Position numbers and translations under genes: made by a program. Below the pieces are notes generated by a model. It searched no databases, was not told the DNA's origin, and was given only the letters and a program-made list of their open reading frames with translations. From contig NZ_BANT01000025.1 in NCBI RefSeq assembly GCF_000333015.1, forward strand, positions 1 to 64,000: a DNA stretch of 64,000 nucleotides. Direction: 5' to 3'. Positions 1 to 9,157 of this stretch are shown here, one piece after another. Source of the DNA: Gordonia hirsuta DSM 44140 = NBRC 16056 (lineage in GTDB: Bacteria; Actinomycetota; Actinomycetes; Mycobacteriales; Mycobacteriaceae). Positions within the stretch are counted from its first letter, which is position 1, and every line of letters starts with the position of its first letter.

Positions 1-327
1 CAGGCACCCGCGGCACCGCAGGGTCACGCGGCACCGCAGGGTCACGCGGCACCGCGCTCGGCCTCGCCGCAGACACCCGCAGCCACCACCCCCCGCGCGG
101 TCCCGGAACCACCGCAGTCGCAGGCCGGGCCCTACCCCGGCGTCGTCGGCGGCGGGGAGACCCGGATGCCTCCGCAGTACGGCCGGCCGGCCGATCCCCT
201 CGATCCGAATGTGCGGCTCTCGGAACTGACCGGGCATGCCCCCCGGGAACGTCGCGCCGACCGCAGCGAACAGATCAGCGTGCAGGAGCTTCTGCGCCGT
301 ACCCGCGACAGCGGCGACGAGGACTGA
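1..327 (+). CDS. C-terminal end of a Pro/Ala-rich protein (partial)
   Basis: The first frame is open from base 1 to the TGA at 325-327, so this is the last 108 codons of a gene that starts outside the window. The first 60 residues are rich in Pro, Ala, Gln and Gly and include two copies of an APQGHA hexapeptide. The end is charged and likely helical (ISVQELLRRTRDSGDED). It ends 14 bases before the next gene on the same strand, so the two may be co-transcribed. I do not recognise the family. It looks like the disordered tail of a longer envelope or regulatory protein. Confidence 0.6.
   Translation, partial: QAPAAPQGHAAPQGHAAPRSASPQTPAATTPRAVPEPPQSQAGPYPGVVGGGETRMPPQYGRPADPLDPNVRLSELTGHAPRERRADRSEQISVQELLRRTRDSGDED
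13..48 (+). repeat. Two-copy 18-bp tandem repeat
   Basis: The unit GCACCGCAGGGTCACGCG occurs exactly at 13-30 and 31-48 and begins again at 49. It lies in frame in the partial gene and encodes APQGHA twice, so copy-number change would not shift the frame. Confidence 0.85.
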
Positions 328-341
328 GGCCGACCGACCAC

Positions 342-1457
342 ATGACCGCCGAGGACAGTCCCCGACCCGGTGCGAGCACCGGCGACGCGGTGTCTCGTCC
401 GGGGTGGCATCGCTGGCTGCGGATCGGTGTCCTGCTGGCGGTGATCGCCATCCTCACCGTCGAGGCGGTGCTGGTCTGGCCGCATCTGGCACCGGCCTGG
501 GACAACCTCGGTCAGATCCGCTGGGGATGGGTGATCGCCTGTATCGTCGCCGCCGTGCTGTCGATGGACAGCTATGCGCAGGTGCAACGGGTGCTGATGC
601 GGTCCGCCGGTGTGCGGGTGCGCCAGCGCGAGTCCCTCGCGGTGATTCTGGCGTCCAATTCGATCTCCCAGACCATGCCCGGCGGACAGGTCCTGGCCCC
701 GGCGTTCATCTACCGGGAGAGCCGCAAGTGGGGGGCCAGCCCGGTGGTGGCCGCCTGGCAGCTGGTGATGTCGGGGTTGCTGGCCGGAGTCGGTCTGGCC
801 GTCCTCGGCCTGGGCGGAGCCATCCTGGCCGGGGGCCAGACCAACCCGTTCTCAGTGGTCTTCAGCGTCGTCGGCTTCATCTCCTTCGTGCTGGTCATGC
901 AGTATCTGGCCTCTCATCCGGAGGTGCTCGAGGGTACCGGCCGCCGAATCCTGGGCTGGATCAACAATCTGCGGGACAAACCCGCCGATCATGGGGTGGC
1001 GCGGTTCCGGCGGATTCTGGGCCAGCTGCGTGCGGTACAGCTGAACCGCCGGTCCGCCGGCGCCGCATTCGGCTGGAGTTTCTTCAACTGGGTCGCCGAC
1101 GTCGCCTGCCTGGCCTTCGCCTGCTATGCGATCGGTGCGCAGCCCGGCTTTGCCGGCCTGATGGTGGCGTATGCGGCCGGGAAGGCGGTCGGCACAGCGA
1201 TCCCGTTGCTGCCCGGCGGCATCGGCGTCGTCGATGCCGTGCTCGTTCCGGCGCTCAGCCGCGGCGCCGGACTGTCGTTGGGCGATGCGGTGCTCGCGGT
1301 GATCATCTACCGCGTCGTCAGCTATCTGCTGATCGCCCTGATCGGCTGGGTGGTGATCGCCTTCCGCTATCGCAGCGCGATCGGCTCCCGCGAAGACCTC
1401 CGCAGCGAGATGGAACGTGAGGAGAGCGACATCGACCCCGGGCCGGCACCGGCCTGA
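342..1457 (+). CDS. YbhN/UPF0104 family integral membrane protein (flippase-like)
   Basis: This 371-residue protein has a short polar N-terminus and then about eight hydrophobic segments, the first near residues 26-46. The conserved PGGIGVVDA motif (about residues 291-299) is typical of the lysylphosphatidylglycerol synthase transmembrane region / YbhN (UPF0104) family. These are polytopic membrane proteins, some thought to move or modify lipids. The catalytic domain that MprF adds is absent, so lysyl-lipid synthesis is not implied. The start follows the previous stop by 14 bases with a weak GAGG upstream. The substrate cannot be told from sequence. Confidence 0.8.
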   Translation: MTAEDSPRPGASTGDAVSRPGWHRWLRIGVLLAVIAILTVEAVLVWPHLAPAWDNLGQIRWGWVIACIVAAVLSMDSYAQVQRVLMRSAGVRVRQRESLAVILASNSISQTMPGGQVLAPAFIYRESRKWGASPVVAAWQLVMSGLLAGVGLAVLGLGGAILAGGQTNPFSVVFSVVGFISFVLVMQYLASHPEVLEGTGRRILGWINNLRDKPADHGVARFRRILGQLRAVQLNRRSAGAAFGWSFFNWVADVACLAFACYAIGAQPGFAGLMVAYAAGKAVGTAIPLLPGGIGVVDAVLVPALSRGAGLSLGDAVLAVIIYRVVSYLLIALIGWVVIAFRYRSAIGSREDLRSEMEREESDIDPGPAPA

Positions 1458-1483
1458 GCAGCGTCGCACGCTAGCGTGAAGCC

Positions 1484-1903
1484 ATGACGGCTGCTGGTGC
1501 CCCTGCCTCGTTCCCGACACGATGGATCGCTCTGTCGGTGCTGTTCGACGTGATCGCGGTGATCGTGTTCGTCACGATCGGCCGCATCAACCACGAGGAA
1601 GGTTTCTCCTTCGGCGGATTCTGGGGCACCCTGTGGCCGTTCCTGGCCGGGTGGGCCGTGGCCGCACTGGTATCGATCGCGCTGACCGCCTCCGGCCGGG
1701 TCGGATGGTCGTTGCAGCGGCTGTTTCCGGCCGGAATCCTCTGCTGGGTCAGCACCATCGCCATCGGGATGCTGCTGCGCTGGGCCGACGGCCAGGGCAT
1801 CGCGGCCAGTTTCGTGATCGTCGCCACGCTGGCGACGGGTGTGCTGCTACTGGGCTGGCGTTTGCTTGCCGCTCAGGTCGGACGCGGTCAGGTCAGCCGG
1901 TAG
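1484..1903 (+). CDS. DUF3054 membrane protein
   Basis: This 139-residue protein has four predicted membrane helices. The first carries the DVIAVIVFVTIGR pattern near residues 19-32, followed by a conserved His/Glu pair (NHEEG), characteristic of DUF3054 proteins common in actinobacteria. The biochemical role of the family is unknown. It follows the YbhN-type gene by 26 bases. Its last 16 bases overlap the 3' end of the convergent penicillin-binding-like gene, so the two transcripts are antisense at their ends. Confidence 0.8.
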   Translation: MTAAGAPASFPTRWIALSVLFDVIAVIVFVTIGRINHEEGFSFGGFWGTLWPFLAGWAVAALVSIALTASGRVGWSLQRLFPAGILCWVSTIAIGMLLRWADGQGIAASFVIVATLATGVLLLGWRLLAAQVGRGQVSR

Positions 1904-3534
1904 TACTTCTGCGCCACCTGCAGCGCCGCGGTACCCGACCGCGCATCCTCGCAGTACACCACGAGCACCTTTCCACCGGAGATGCCGACGAACCAGCCGG
2001 GCCCCTCCGGCCCGTTGGTACCCACCAGCGCGCGCAGGCCCGGCGCCCCGGAGATGTCGCTGGCGTCACCGCTGCGGGCGGTGGTGGCCATGGCCGCGGC
2101 GATCCGGCGCACCGTCTGATCGTTCATCGCGCCGAGCTTGCCGCCGGTCACCTTGGTCGGTGATCCCTTGATCAGGTACGGCGCCACCGAATCGGAGCCG
2201 CCGTCGAGCGATCGGGCCACCGCGACGCCCAGCGCCCCCATGTTCAGCATCGTCGCGGTGAAGTTCTGCGGCCGGAACGAGGCCGCCTGGATCGACCCGG
2301 ACGGCTCCCCTTCCGGGGCCGCCACTCCCGGCACCGCAAAGGTGAGGCCCAGGCCCAGGTGCTGCATCTGCCCGGTCGCGGCGTCTTTGGTCTTGGCGTT
2401 CTTGTCGATCGCGTCGAAGACCGGATCCAGCGTACTGCCGGCCGGATAGGCCACATCGGCCAGAATCCGCTTGTCACCGGCGGCCGAGTTCTGCGCCATC
2501 CCCAGAATCGCTCCGGACTTCGCGTCGAAACTCATGATCGTGGCCGGTTGCGCCACCTCTACCGCGGCGTCCCCGAGCGCCAACTGCTCCTGCTGGTTGA
2601 CGGTGGTCATGATGTCCGGGCCCGGCCGGCCCTGTTCACCTGCAAGACGCTGCGGGGCCTCGCCCGGGGCGGCCTGCTGAACCTGCCAGCCGGCGGTAGC
2701 GTCGCGCACCGCCTGCCAGTAGTTGGTCAGTCCGGTCGCCAGCGGAGTAGAGATCCGCCGATCGCTCATCACCAGCATGCCGGTCTTGACCACCGTCACC
2801 CCGGCGATGCGCTCGGGGTCGGCGGCCAGCACCTTCATATCGGGGTCGCGCAGAGTCACCGCGAGGGTCTGTCCGCCGTTGGCATCGGCGATCTTGTCGT
2901 TGATCACCTTCGCGGTGATCAGGGGGGCGATCGGCTTGAGCGCGGCCGCCAAGGCGTTGACCGAGCGCTGCAGGTTCCGGGTGGCCGCCGGATTGATCAT
3001 GATCTCGTTGACCGGCTGCATCTGCATGAAGGCCTTACCCGAGGCGCTGCGCACCGTGGGCGCCGGCGTAGCGTCGGTGCGGATCAGCTGCAATCGGCCC
3101 CCGACGGGCATACCGGTGTTGAGCAGCGCCGGGTCCCACTGCACCCGCCAGCCGGACTCCAGCCGCCGGATGCTGCCGTTGGTCTTGGTGGTGAACTCCC
3201 GATCGTCGGGCCAGGACCACCGGGTACGCAGCACGAACGAGGCGGTGCCGTCGCTGTACTCGACGGTGTCGAGGACCTGCGCATCCACGGTGCGGGCATG
3301 CATTCCGGCGAAGGTCTCCCCGAGCGTCTCGGCCGCCTGCGACGGCGAGGTCGTCAGGTCCGAGGCCGCCGCGACGTCCTGTCCGGACATCGCCCGGGCG
3401 AAGGCCTGCGCGGCCTTGGCCGGGGCACTCGTCTCGCCGCCCCCGCAGGCGACGAGTGCCAGCGTCAGGACGGCACTGAGGCACAGCACCATCACCGAAC
3501 GCCACGACAGCAGTCTCACAGTCCCAATCTTCAC
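1888..3534 (-). CDS. Penicillin-binding-like lipoprotein with NTF2-like domain, catalytic boxes lost
   Basis: This 548-residue protein has a lipoprotein signal (hydrophobic stretch about 12-30 ending LALVAC, Cys30). An NTF2-like/MecA-N domain follows, then a dimerisation region and a transpeptidase-like fold, as in the actinobacterial PBP lipoprotein family that includes Rv2864c. Family members carry SxxK, SxN and KTG boxes. Here the SxxK region reads GSTLD at Ser367, so Asp370 replaces the lysine. The KTG region reads LVGTNG (about 503-508) with Leu in place of Lys, and no clear SxN is visible. It is therefore probably not a working transpeptidase. It may instead be a beta-lactam-binding decoy, a scaffold or a sensor. 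The frame is intact, so it is not a simple pseudogene. Confidence 0.75.
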   Translation of the reverse strand: MKIGTVRLLSWRSVMVLCLSAVLTLALVACGGGETSAPAKAAQAFARAMSGQDVAAASDLTTSPSQAAETLGETFAGMHARTVDAQVLDTVEYSDGTASFVLRTRWSWPDDREFTTKTNGSIRRLESGWRVQWDPALLNTGMPVGGRLQLIRTDATPAPTVRSASGKAFMQMQPVNEIMINPAATRNLQRSVNALAAALKPIAPLITAKVINDKIADANGGQTLAVTLRDPDMKVLAADPERIAGVTVVKTGMLVMSDRRISTPLATGLTNYWQAVRDATAGWQVQQAAPGEAPQRLAGEQGRPGPDIMTTVNQQEQLALGDAAVEVAQPATIMSFDAKSGAILGMAQNSAAGDKRILADVAYPAGSTLDPVFDAIDKNAKTKDAATGQMQHLGLGLTFAVPGVAAPEGEPSGSIQAASFRPQNFTATMLNMGALGVAVARSLDGGSDSVAPYLIKGSPTKVTGGKLGAMNDQTVRRIAAAMATTARSGDASDISGAPGLRALVGTNGPEGPGWFVGISGGKVLVVYCEDARSGTAALQVAQKYYRLT

Positions 3535-3619
3535 TCCTTTAACAGGTGCGGGGCCAGTCAGATGGTTTACAGTCCTGCGTCTAACTGGTCACGATCGTGC
3601 ATCCGACCATAATGGACGC

Positions 3620-4384
3620 ATGGCTTTACACCTGCTGCGATCCGCAGACCGCCCGGTGACCACCACCGAATGGCTGACCTCGCGGCATGGTTTCTCCTTC
3701 GGTGACCACTACGATCCCGGCAACACCCACCACGGTGTCCTGCTGGTGCACAACGACGAGACCGTCGCCGCTGGACAGGGATTCGACACCCATCCGCATC
3801 GGGAGACCGAGATCATCACCTGGGTGCTGTCGGGTTCGCTGGTGCATCAGGACTCCCGCGGGCACAGCGGCGTCGTCTATCCGGGGCTGGCGCAGCGGAT
3901 GAGTGCGGGCACCGGGATCGAGCACTCCGAACGCAATGACACCTGGCGAGACGGTATGTGGCGCACCGATGCCGGCGACGGCGCCTCCGGCGGAGGCGAA
4001 CCGGTCCACTACCTGCAGATGTGGCTGCTGCCCGATCAGACCGGCACCGGCCCCGACTACGAACAGTGCGATGTACGCAGCGAACTGGCCGCCGGCGGCC
4101 TGCTGGCGCTGGCCTCCGGCGACCGGCGGCACGACTCGGCGATCCGCATCCGCAACGCCGGCGCCACCCTGTGGGTCGCCCGATTGCCGGCCCGACAGCA
4201 GATCACGCTGCCGGCCGCCCGCTTCACCCACCTGTACGCCGCCACCGGGGCGGCCCGGGTGGAGTCGGCGACGCTGCAGACCGGCGATACCGTGCGGGCG
4301 GCAGACCTGGGCGGCAGCATACTGACCGCCCTGACCGACGCGGAGATCCTGATCTGGACGATGGACCGCGCCCTGGGTGAGTGA
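3620..4384 (+). CDS. Pirin family protein
   Basis: This 254-residue bicupin begins MALHLLRSADR. The metal-site residues of the pirin N-terminal cupin are all present: His58 and His60 in THPHRETE, and His102 and Glu104 in GIEHSE, the same spacing as in human pirin (His56, His58, His101, Glu103). The long open frame runs far upstream antisense to the PBP-like gene. The ATG at 3620 is chosen because family similarity begins there. Pirins bind iron and include quercetinases and redox-responsive cofactors, so the substrate is open. It diverges from the PBP-like gene across 85 bases. Confidence 0.88.
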   Translation: MALHLLRSADRPVTTTEWLTSRHGFSFGDHYDPGNTHHGVLLVHNDETVAAGQGFDTHPHRETEIITWVLSGSLVHQDSRGHSGVVYPGLAQRMSAGTGIEHSERNDTWRDGMWRTDAGDGASGGGEPVHYLQMWLLPDQTGTGPDYEQCDVRSELAAGGLLALASGDRRHDSAIRIRNAGATLWVARLPARQQITLPAARFTHLYAATGAARVESATLQTGDTVRAADLGGSILTALTDAEILIWTMDRALGE

Positions 4385-4417
4385 CCGACCGGGAAATCGG
4401 GGCGCGGGTCAGGCAGT

Positions 4418-6400
4418 ATGGACCGGGTGACCGCCAACACCCCCCTTCCCTCCGGCCTCGACCTGCAGTGGATCGATGAGTCCGTCGCCATCGGCGATGA
4501 CCTGTTCACCCACGTCAACGGACGTTGGCTCGCCGAACACCAGATCCCCGCCGACCGCAGCATCGACGGCGCTTTCCACGTCCTGCGCGACAACGCCGAG
4601 GCACACGTGCGCGAGATCGTCGAGGAGGCCGCCCGCACCCCGGGCGAACCGATCGGCGACCTGTACACGTCCTTCATGGACACCGACCGGATCGCGGCGC
4701 TGGGCGCCGAGCCCATCGCCGACGATCTGGCCGCGATCGAGGCGCTCTCCGACACCACCGGTTTCGCGGCGCTGCTGGGCCGGCTGGGCCGCGGCGGCGT
4801 CCCCGGCCTGTTCGGTTTCTATGTCGACACCGACGCCAAGGACTCCGACCGCTACCTGGTGCATCTGGTGCAGAGCGGCCTGGGTCTGCCCGATGAGTCG
4901 TACTACCGCGAGGACAAGCACGCCGCAACCCGCGCCGCCTACCTGGACCATGTGGAGAAGATGTTCGCCCTGGCCGGTCTGGACGAGCCGGCCCGGGCCG
5001 CCGCGACCGTCCTGGACCTGGAGACCGCGCTGGCCGAACACCACTGGGATGTGGTCCGTCGCCGCGATGCGCAGGCCACCTACAACCTGCACAGCTACGA
5101 CGAGCTCGTCGCGGCGGCGGCGGGATTCGATGTCGGCGCCTGGATCACCGCCGTCGCCGGCGACGATGCGGTCCCCGGGGCCTTCGCCGAGGTCAACGTC
5201 GGCCAGCCGTCGTTCCTGACCGCCGCTGCCCGGCTGCTCGCCGAACGCCCGCTGGACGACTGGAAGACCTGGCTGCGGTGGCGGCTGCTGCGGTCGGCCG
5301 CGCCGTATCTGTCGCCGGAGTTCGTCGACGAGAACTTCGCCTTCTACGGCACCACCCTCAGCGGCGCCCCGGAGAACCGGGATCGCTGGAAACGCGGTGT
5401 GGGGCTGGTCGAGGACGCGATGGGTTTCGCCGTCGGCGAGAAGTACGTCGAGAAGCATTTCCCACCGGCGGCTAAGGCCCGGATGGACGAGCTGATCGCG
5501 AACCTGATTGAGGCCTACCGCCGCAACATCACCGACCTGGAGTGGATGACCCCGGCCACCCGCGAACGCGCCCTGGCCAAACTGGATCGATTCACCCCGA
5601 AGATCGGCTATCCGGCCACCACCCGCGACTACAACGCGCTGATCGTGGACCGGGAGGACCTGCTCGGTAACGTCGCCCGCGCCGCCGCCTACGAGACCGA
5701 CCGCGAACTGGCCAAGATCGGGCAGCCGGTGGACCGGGACGAGTGGTTCATGACGCCGCAGACGGTCAACGCCTACTACAACCCGGGGATGAACGAGATC
5801 GTCTTCCCGGCGGCGATCCTGCAACCGCCGTTCTTCGATGCCGACGCCGACGACGCCGCCAACTACGGCGGCATCGGCGCGGTGATCGGCCACGAGATCG
5901 GGCACGGCTTCGACGACCAGGGCGCCAAGTACGACGGCGACGGCAACCTGGTCGACTGGTGGACCGATGACGATCGCACCGAATTCGGCAAGCGCACCGC
6001 GGCCCTGGCCGCCCAGTATGCGCAGTACACGCCGACCGGCCTGAGCCCCGAACACACCGTCAACGGCGAGTTCACGCTGGGCGAGAACATCGGCGATCTG
6101 GGCGGGCTGTCCATCGCGCTGGTCGCCTACGCCATCGCCGGCGAAGCCGACGGCGGGGAGCCTCCGGTGATCGACGGGCTGACCGGCCCCCAGCGCGTGT
6201 TCTTCAGCTGGGCGCAGATCTGGCGCACCAAGACCCGGGACGAAGAGGCGATCCGGCGGCTGTCGATCGACCCGCACTCGCCGCCGGAGTTCCGCTGCAA
6301 CGGCGTGGTCCGCAACATCGACGCCTTCTACGAGGCCTTCGACGTGCCCGGCGAGGCCGCATTGTTCCTGGCACCCGCCGACCGAGTGCGGATCTGGTGA
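4418..6400 (+). CDS. M13 family zinc metallopeptidase (Zmp1/PepO-like)
   Basis: This 660-residue neprilysin-type endopeptidase has every active-site motif in order: substrate-binding NAYYN from residue 451, zinc motif HEIGH at 492-496, and ENIGD at 556-560 giving the third zinc ligand Glu556. The C-terminus (RCNGVVRN, then DRVRIW) is also typical. It lacks a signal peptide, like mycobacterial Zmp1 (Rv0198c). ATG at 4418 is used; GTG at 4427 is an alternative. Its TGA overlaps the GTG of the next gene, an MmpL transporter, so the two are translationally coupled. Role: cleavage of small peptides, in Zmp1 linked to host interaction. The physiological substrate here is unknown. Confidence 0.92.
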   Translation: MDRVTANTPLPSGLDLQWIDESVAIGDDLFTHVNGRWLAEHQIPADRSIDGAFHVLRDNAEAHVREIVEEAARTPGEPIGDLYTSFMDTDRIAALGAEPIADDLAAIEALSDTTGFAALLGRLGRGGVPGLFGFYVDTDAKDSDRYLVHLVQSGLGLPDESYYREDKHAATRAAYLDHVEKMFALAGLDEPARAAATVLDLETALAEHHWDVVRRRDAQATYNLHSYDELVAAAAGFDVGAWITAVAGDDAVPGAFAEVNVGQPSFLTAAARLLAERPLDDWKTWLRWRLLRSAAPYLSPEFVDENFAFYGTTLSGAPENRDRWKRGVGLVEDAMGFAVGEKYVEKHFPPAAKARMDELIANLIEAYRRNITDLEWMTPATRERALAKLDRFTPKIGYPATTRDYNALIVDREDLLGNVARAAAYETDRELAKIGQPVDRDEWFMTPQTVNAYYNPGMNEIVFPAAILQPPFFDADADDAANYGGIGAVIGHEIGHGFDDQGAKYDGDGNLVDWWTDDDRTEFGKRTAALAAQYAQYTPTGLSPEHTVNGEFTLGENIGDLGGLSIALVAYAIAGEADGGEPPVIDGLTGPQRVFFSWAQIWRTKTRDEEAIRRLSIDPHSPPEFRCNGVVRNIDAFYEAFDVPGEAALFLAPADRVRIW

Positions 6401-8493
6401 CCGGCACCTCCGCCCGCCGGGCTGCGCGCTGGCTGCTGCCGGCCCTGGCGGTGCTGATCTGGCTGGGTATCGGTGGGGCGACCGGACCGCTGGCCGGCAA
6501 ACTCAACCAGGTCACCACGACCGACTCGAGTGCCTTCCTGCCGGCCTCGGCCGAATCGACCCGCGTGGGCGAGCAACTGCCGGCGTTCACCGATACCGGA
6601 TTCTTCCCGGCGATCGTCGTCGCCGAAAGCTCCGGGGACATCACCGCGGCCGAGACTCGCTGGCTCACCGAGGCGACCGCCCCGCTGGCCGGGACCGAGG
6701 GCTTCGCACCGGCGTTTTCGCCGCCGCTGCCCTCGGCCGACCGGCATGCACTGCAGCAGTTCGTCCCGGTCTCCACCGACGGGAAGCCCAAGGAGCCGAT
6801 CAAACGACTGCGCGAGGCCCTGGCCGATCCGCCGGCGGGCCTGACCGTCGCGGTGACCGGGCCCGCCGCGCAGGCCGCCGACCTGTCGAGCGCCTTCGCC
6901 GGTATCGACGGTCTGCTGCTGCTCGTGGCCGGCTCACTGGTCCTGGCGATCCTGATCGTCGTCTACCGTTCACCGATCTTGCCGATCGTGGTGCTGATCT
7001 CGGCGATCCTGGCGCTGGCGTTGGCTTCGGGGGTGGTCTACTGGCTGGCCGATGCCGACGTCCTGGAACTGAACGGGCAGAGCCAGGGCATCCTGTTCAT
7101 CCTGGTCTTCGGTGCCGCGACCGACTACGCGCTGCTGCTGGTGGCGCGCTACCGCGAGGAACTCGCCGACCACGACGACGCCCGCGCGGCGCTGATCCGG
7201 GCGTGGCGGGCCACGCTGCCGCCGATCACCGCCTCGGCGGGAACCGTCATTCTGGGCGTGCTGTGCCTGCTGCTGAGTGACCTGAACTCCACCCGCAGCC
7301 TCGGGCCGATCGCCGCGATCGGTATCGCCGCATCCCTGCTGGCCTCGATCACCTTCCTGCCAGCGGTGCTCGCACTGTTCGGGCGCACGGCTTTCTGGCC
7401 GCGTCGCCCTCATCCGGCCACCGCCGAGGCCGCCGCCCAGGGAGGGACACACCGCATCTGGGCCAAGGTGGCCGCCTTCGTGGCCGCCGCCCCGCGCAAG
7501 GTGTGGATCGGCACGGTGGCCCTGCTCATCCTGGGCGCCGCCTTCGCCCCGATGTTCCGGTCCGACGGGGTATCCACCAACGACTTCTTCCTCGGCAGCG
7601 TCGAGTCGGTCGACGGGGCTCAGATACACGCCAGCCACTTCGATGCGGGGTCGGGCACCCCGACCTGGATCCTGGTGCCCGACGGCGAGGCGCCGGCGGC
7701 CGCCGAGACCGCCCGCACCACCCCCGGTGTCGCCGGGGCCGTGGTGTTGCAACGCGACGGCGGCCCCGTGGTGCGCGACGGACAAGCCGCTGTGGAGGTG
7801 ACCCTGGCCGACGATCCCGACTCCATCGCCGCCCAGGAGACCGTGGCACATCTGCGTGACCGACTGGCGCCGATCTCCGGAGCGCAGGTCGGCGGGGCCA
7901 CCGCTGTGGACCTGGACACCCGCCAGACCGCGGCCCGCGATCGCAACGTCGTGATCCCGGCGGTCCTGATCGTGGTGCTGGCCGTACTGATCCTGCTGCT
8001 GCGTTCCCTGGCCGCACCGGTGCTGCTGCTGGCGACGACGGTGCTCTCGTTCGCGACGACGCTGGGCATCGCCGCACTGCTGTTCAACGGGCCGTTCGGC
8101 TTCCCCGGCGCCGATCCCACGGTGCCGCTGTTCTCCTTCGTATTCCTGGTCGCTCTGGGTATCGACTACAACATCTTCCTGATGACCCGCGCCCGGGAGG
8201 AGACCAAGACCCACGGCACCCGCACGGGCATGATCATCGCGCTGACCACCACCGGCGGGGTGATCAGCGCCGCCGGGATAGTGCTCGCGGCCACCTTCAG
8301 CGCCCTGGCGGTGATTCCGCTGCTGTTCCTGGCGCAGGTGGCCTTCCTGGTCTCGGTCGGCGTCCTGATCGACACCCTGATCGTGCGTTCGCTGCTGGTC
8401 CCGGCGGTGACCCTGGACTTCGGCCACCGGATCTGGTGGCCCAGCCGCCTCGACAGGTCCGGGGGCGCCCCGGTGAACGCGCAGGGACGATGA
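6397..8493 (+). CDS. MMPL/RND family transporter
   Basis: This 698-residue protein has the RND layout: one N-terminal helix, an extracytoplasmic loop, a block of five to six helices (about 175-340) and the same pattern repeated in the second half. The conserved helix-4-like segments carry Asp-Tyr pairs (GAATDYALLLVARYREE and ALGIDYNIFLMTRAREE), the proton-relay signature of MmpL proteins. It is shorter than the classical mycobacterial lipid exporters (over 900 aa), as is usual for the small MMPL subgroup. It starts with GTG inside the stop of the M13 peptidase gene. Cargo is unknown, but lipids or a small hydrophobic molecule are likely. Confidence 0.88.
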   Translation: MTGTSARRAARWLLPALAVLIWLGIGGATGPLAGKLNQVTTTDSSAFLPASAESTRVGEQLPAFTDTGFFPAIVVAESSGDITAAETRWLTEATAPLAGTEGFAPAFSPPLPSADRHALQQFVPVSTDGKPKEPIKRLREALADPPAGLTVAVTGPAAQAADLSSAFAGIDGLLLLVAGSLVLAILIVVYRSPILPIVVLISAILALALASGVVYWLADADVLELNGQSQGILFILVFGAATDYALLLVARYREELADHDDARAALIRAWRATLPPITASAGTVILGVLCLLLSDLNSTRSLGPIAAIGIAASLLASITFLPAVLALFGRTAFWPRRPHPATAEAAAQGGTHRIWAKVAAFVAAAPRKVWIGTVALLILGAAFAPMFRSDGVSTNDFFLGSVESVDGAQIHASHFDAGSGTPTWILVPDGEAPAAAETARTTPGVAGAVVLQRDGGPVVRDGQAAVEVTLADDPDSIAAQETVAHLRDRLAPISGAQVGGATAVDLDTRQTAARDRNVVIPAVLIVVLAVLILLLRSLAAPVLLLATTVLSFATTLGIAALLFNGPFGFPGADPTVPLFSFVFLVALGIDYNIFLMTRAREETKTHGTRTGMIIALTTTGGVISAAGIVLAATFSALAVIPLLFLAQVAFLVSVGVLIDTLIVRSLLVPAVTLDFGHRIWWPSRLDRSGGAPVNAQGR

Positions 8494-8584
8494 CCCCACC
8501 GGGCACCTCCGGGGAGCCGGCCGCCGCTCAGGCCGCCGGAACTCCCGACGAGCCGGCCGCCACGGCATCCGGCGGATCAAGACC

Positions 8585-9121
8585 GTGGGGCCGGTCGAAA
8601 GTGCGGCCCTGGACCACGTCAACCCCCGATGGCTGGCCCGTGCGCTGCTGCGCCCGTTGGGCGCTGCCTGCGTCCTGTTGATCGGGTACTTTCTGCTGCC
8701 GTTCAACCACGACAGCGATCTGACGCTGCTCGGTTCGGTGGTCGGCGGCCTGCTCCTGGTCGCCTTCTGCCTCTGGGAGATCCGCACCTTCCTGCATGCG
8801 AAGTATCCTCTGGCGGCCGCGCTGGAGATGCTGGTCGCACTGGTGACGCTGTACCTGGTGTCGTTCTCGACCGTGTACTTCCTGCTGTCGGACTATCACC
8901 CGGGCAGCTTCAACGAGGAGCTGACCCGGATGGACGCCCTCTACTTCTGCCTGACCGTGTTCACCACGACCGGTTTCGGTGACATCGACGCACTCTCCCA
9001 GGCCGCCCGGATCGCGGTCTCCTTCCAGATGGCGGCGAACCTGGTGTTGCTCGGTCTGGGCGCCCGGCTGTTCGGCATGGTCGTGACCGCCCGGCTCCGG
9101 GCCAGTCAGGCTCAGGACTGA
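8585..9121 (+). CDS. Two-TM potassium channel family protein
   Basis: The C-terminal half carries the selectivity filter TTTGFGD (about residues 127-133) between two helices, the Ion_trans_2 signature of K+ channels. Two further helices precede it (LLIGYFLLPF and following). There is no RCK/TrkA-N domain, so ligand gating is not evident. The frame starts at GTG 8585 with a poor ribosome site. An ATG at 8490, overlapping the MmpL stop as ATGA, opens another frame that could encode a plausible Pro/Ala-rich N-terminus. A single-base shift may therefore separate the true start from this body (see findings). Confidence 0.78.
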   Translation: MGPVESAALDHVNPRWLARALLRPLGAACVLLIGYFLLPFNHDSDLTLLGSVVGGLLLVAFCLWEIRTFLHAKYPLAAALEMLVALVTLYLVSFSTVYFLLSDYHPGSFNEELTRMDALYFCLTVFTTTGFGDIDALSQAARIAVSFQMAANLVLLGLGARLFGMVVTARLRASQAQD

Positions 9122-9157
9122 GCCGCTGCCGCACACGAGGGCACGGCGCTGGGGCGA

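Noticed and set aside
2723-4384. Long N-terminal extension of the pirin gene
   Set aside because: The first 299 codons are antisense to the penicillin-binding-like gene and lack family similarity; pirin homology begins at ATG 3620.
4409-6277. 622-codon open frame antisense to the M13 peptidase gene
   Set aside because: High-GC genes give long antisense frames; the translation is rich in Arg, Gly and Val with no family motif, while the plus strand has all M13 catalytic motifs.
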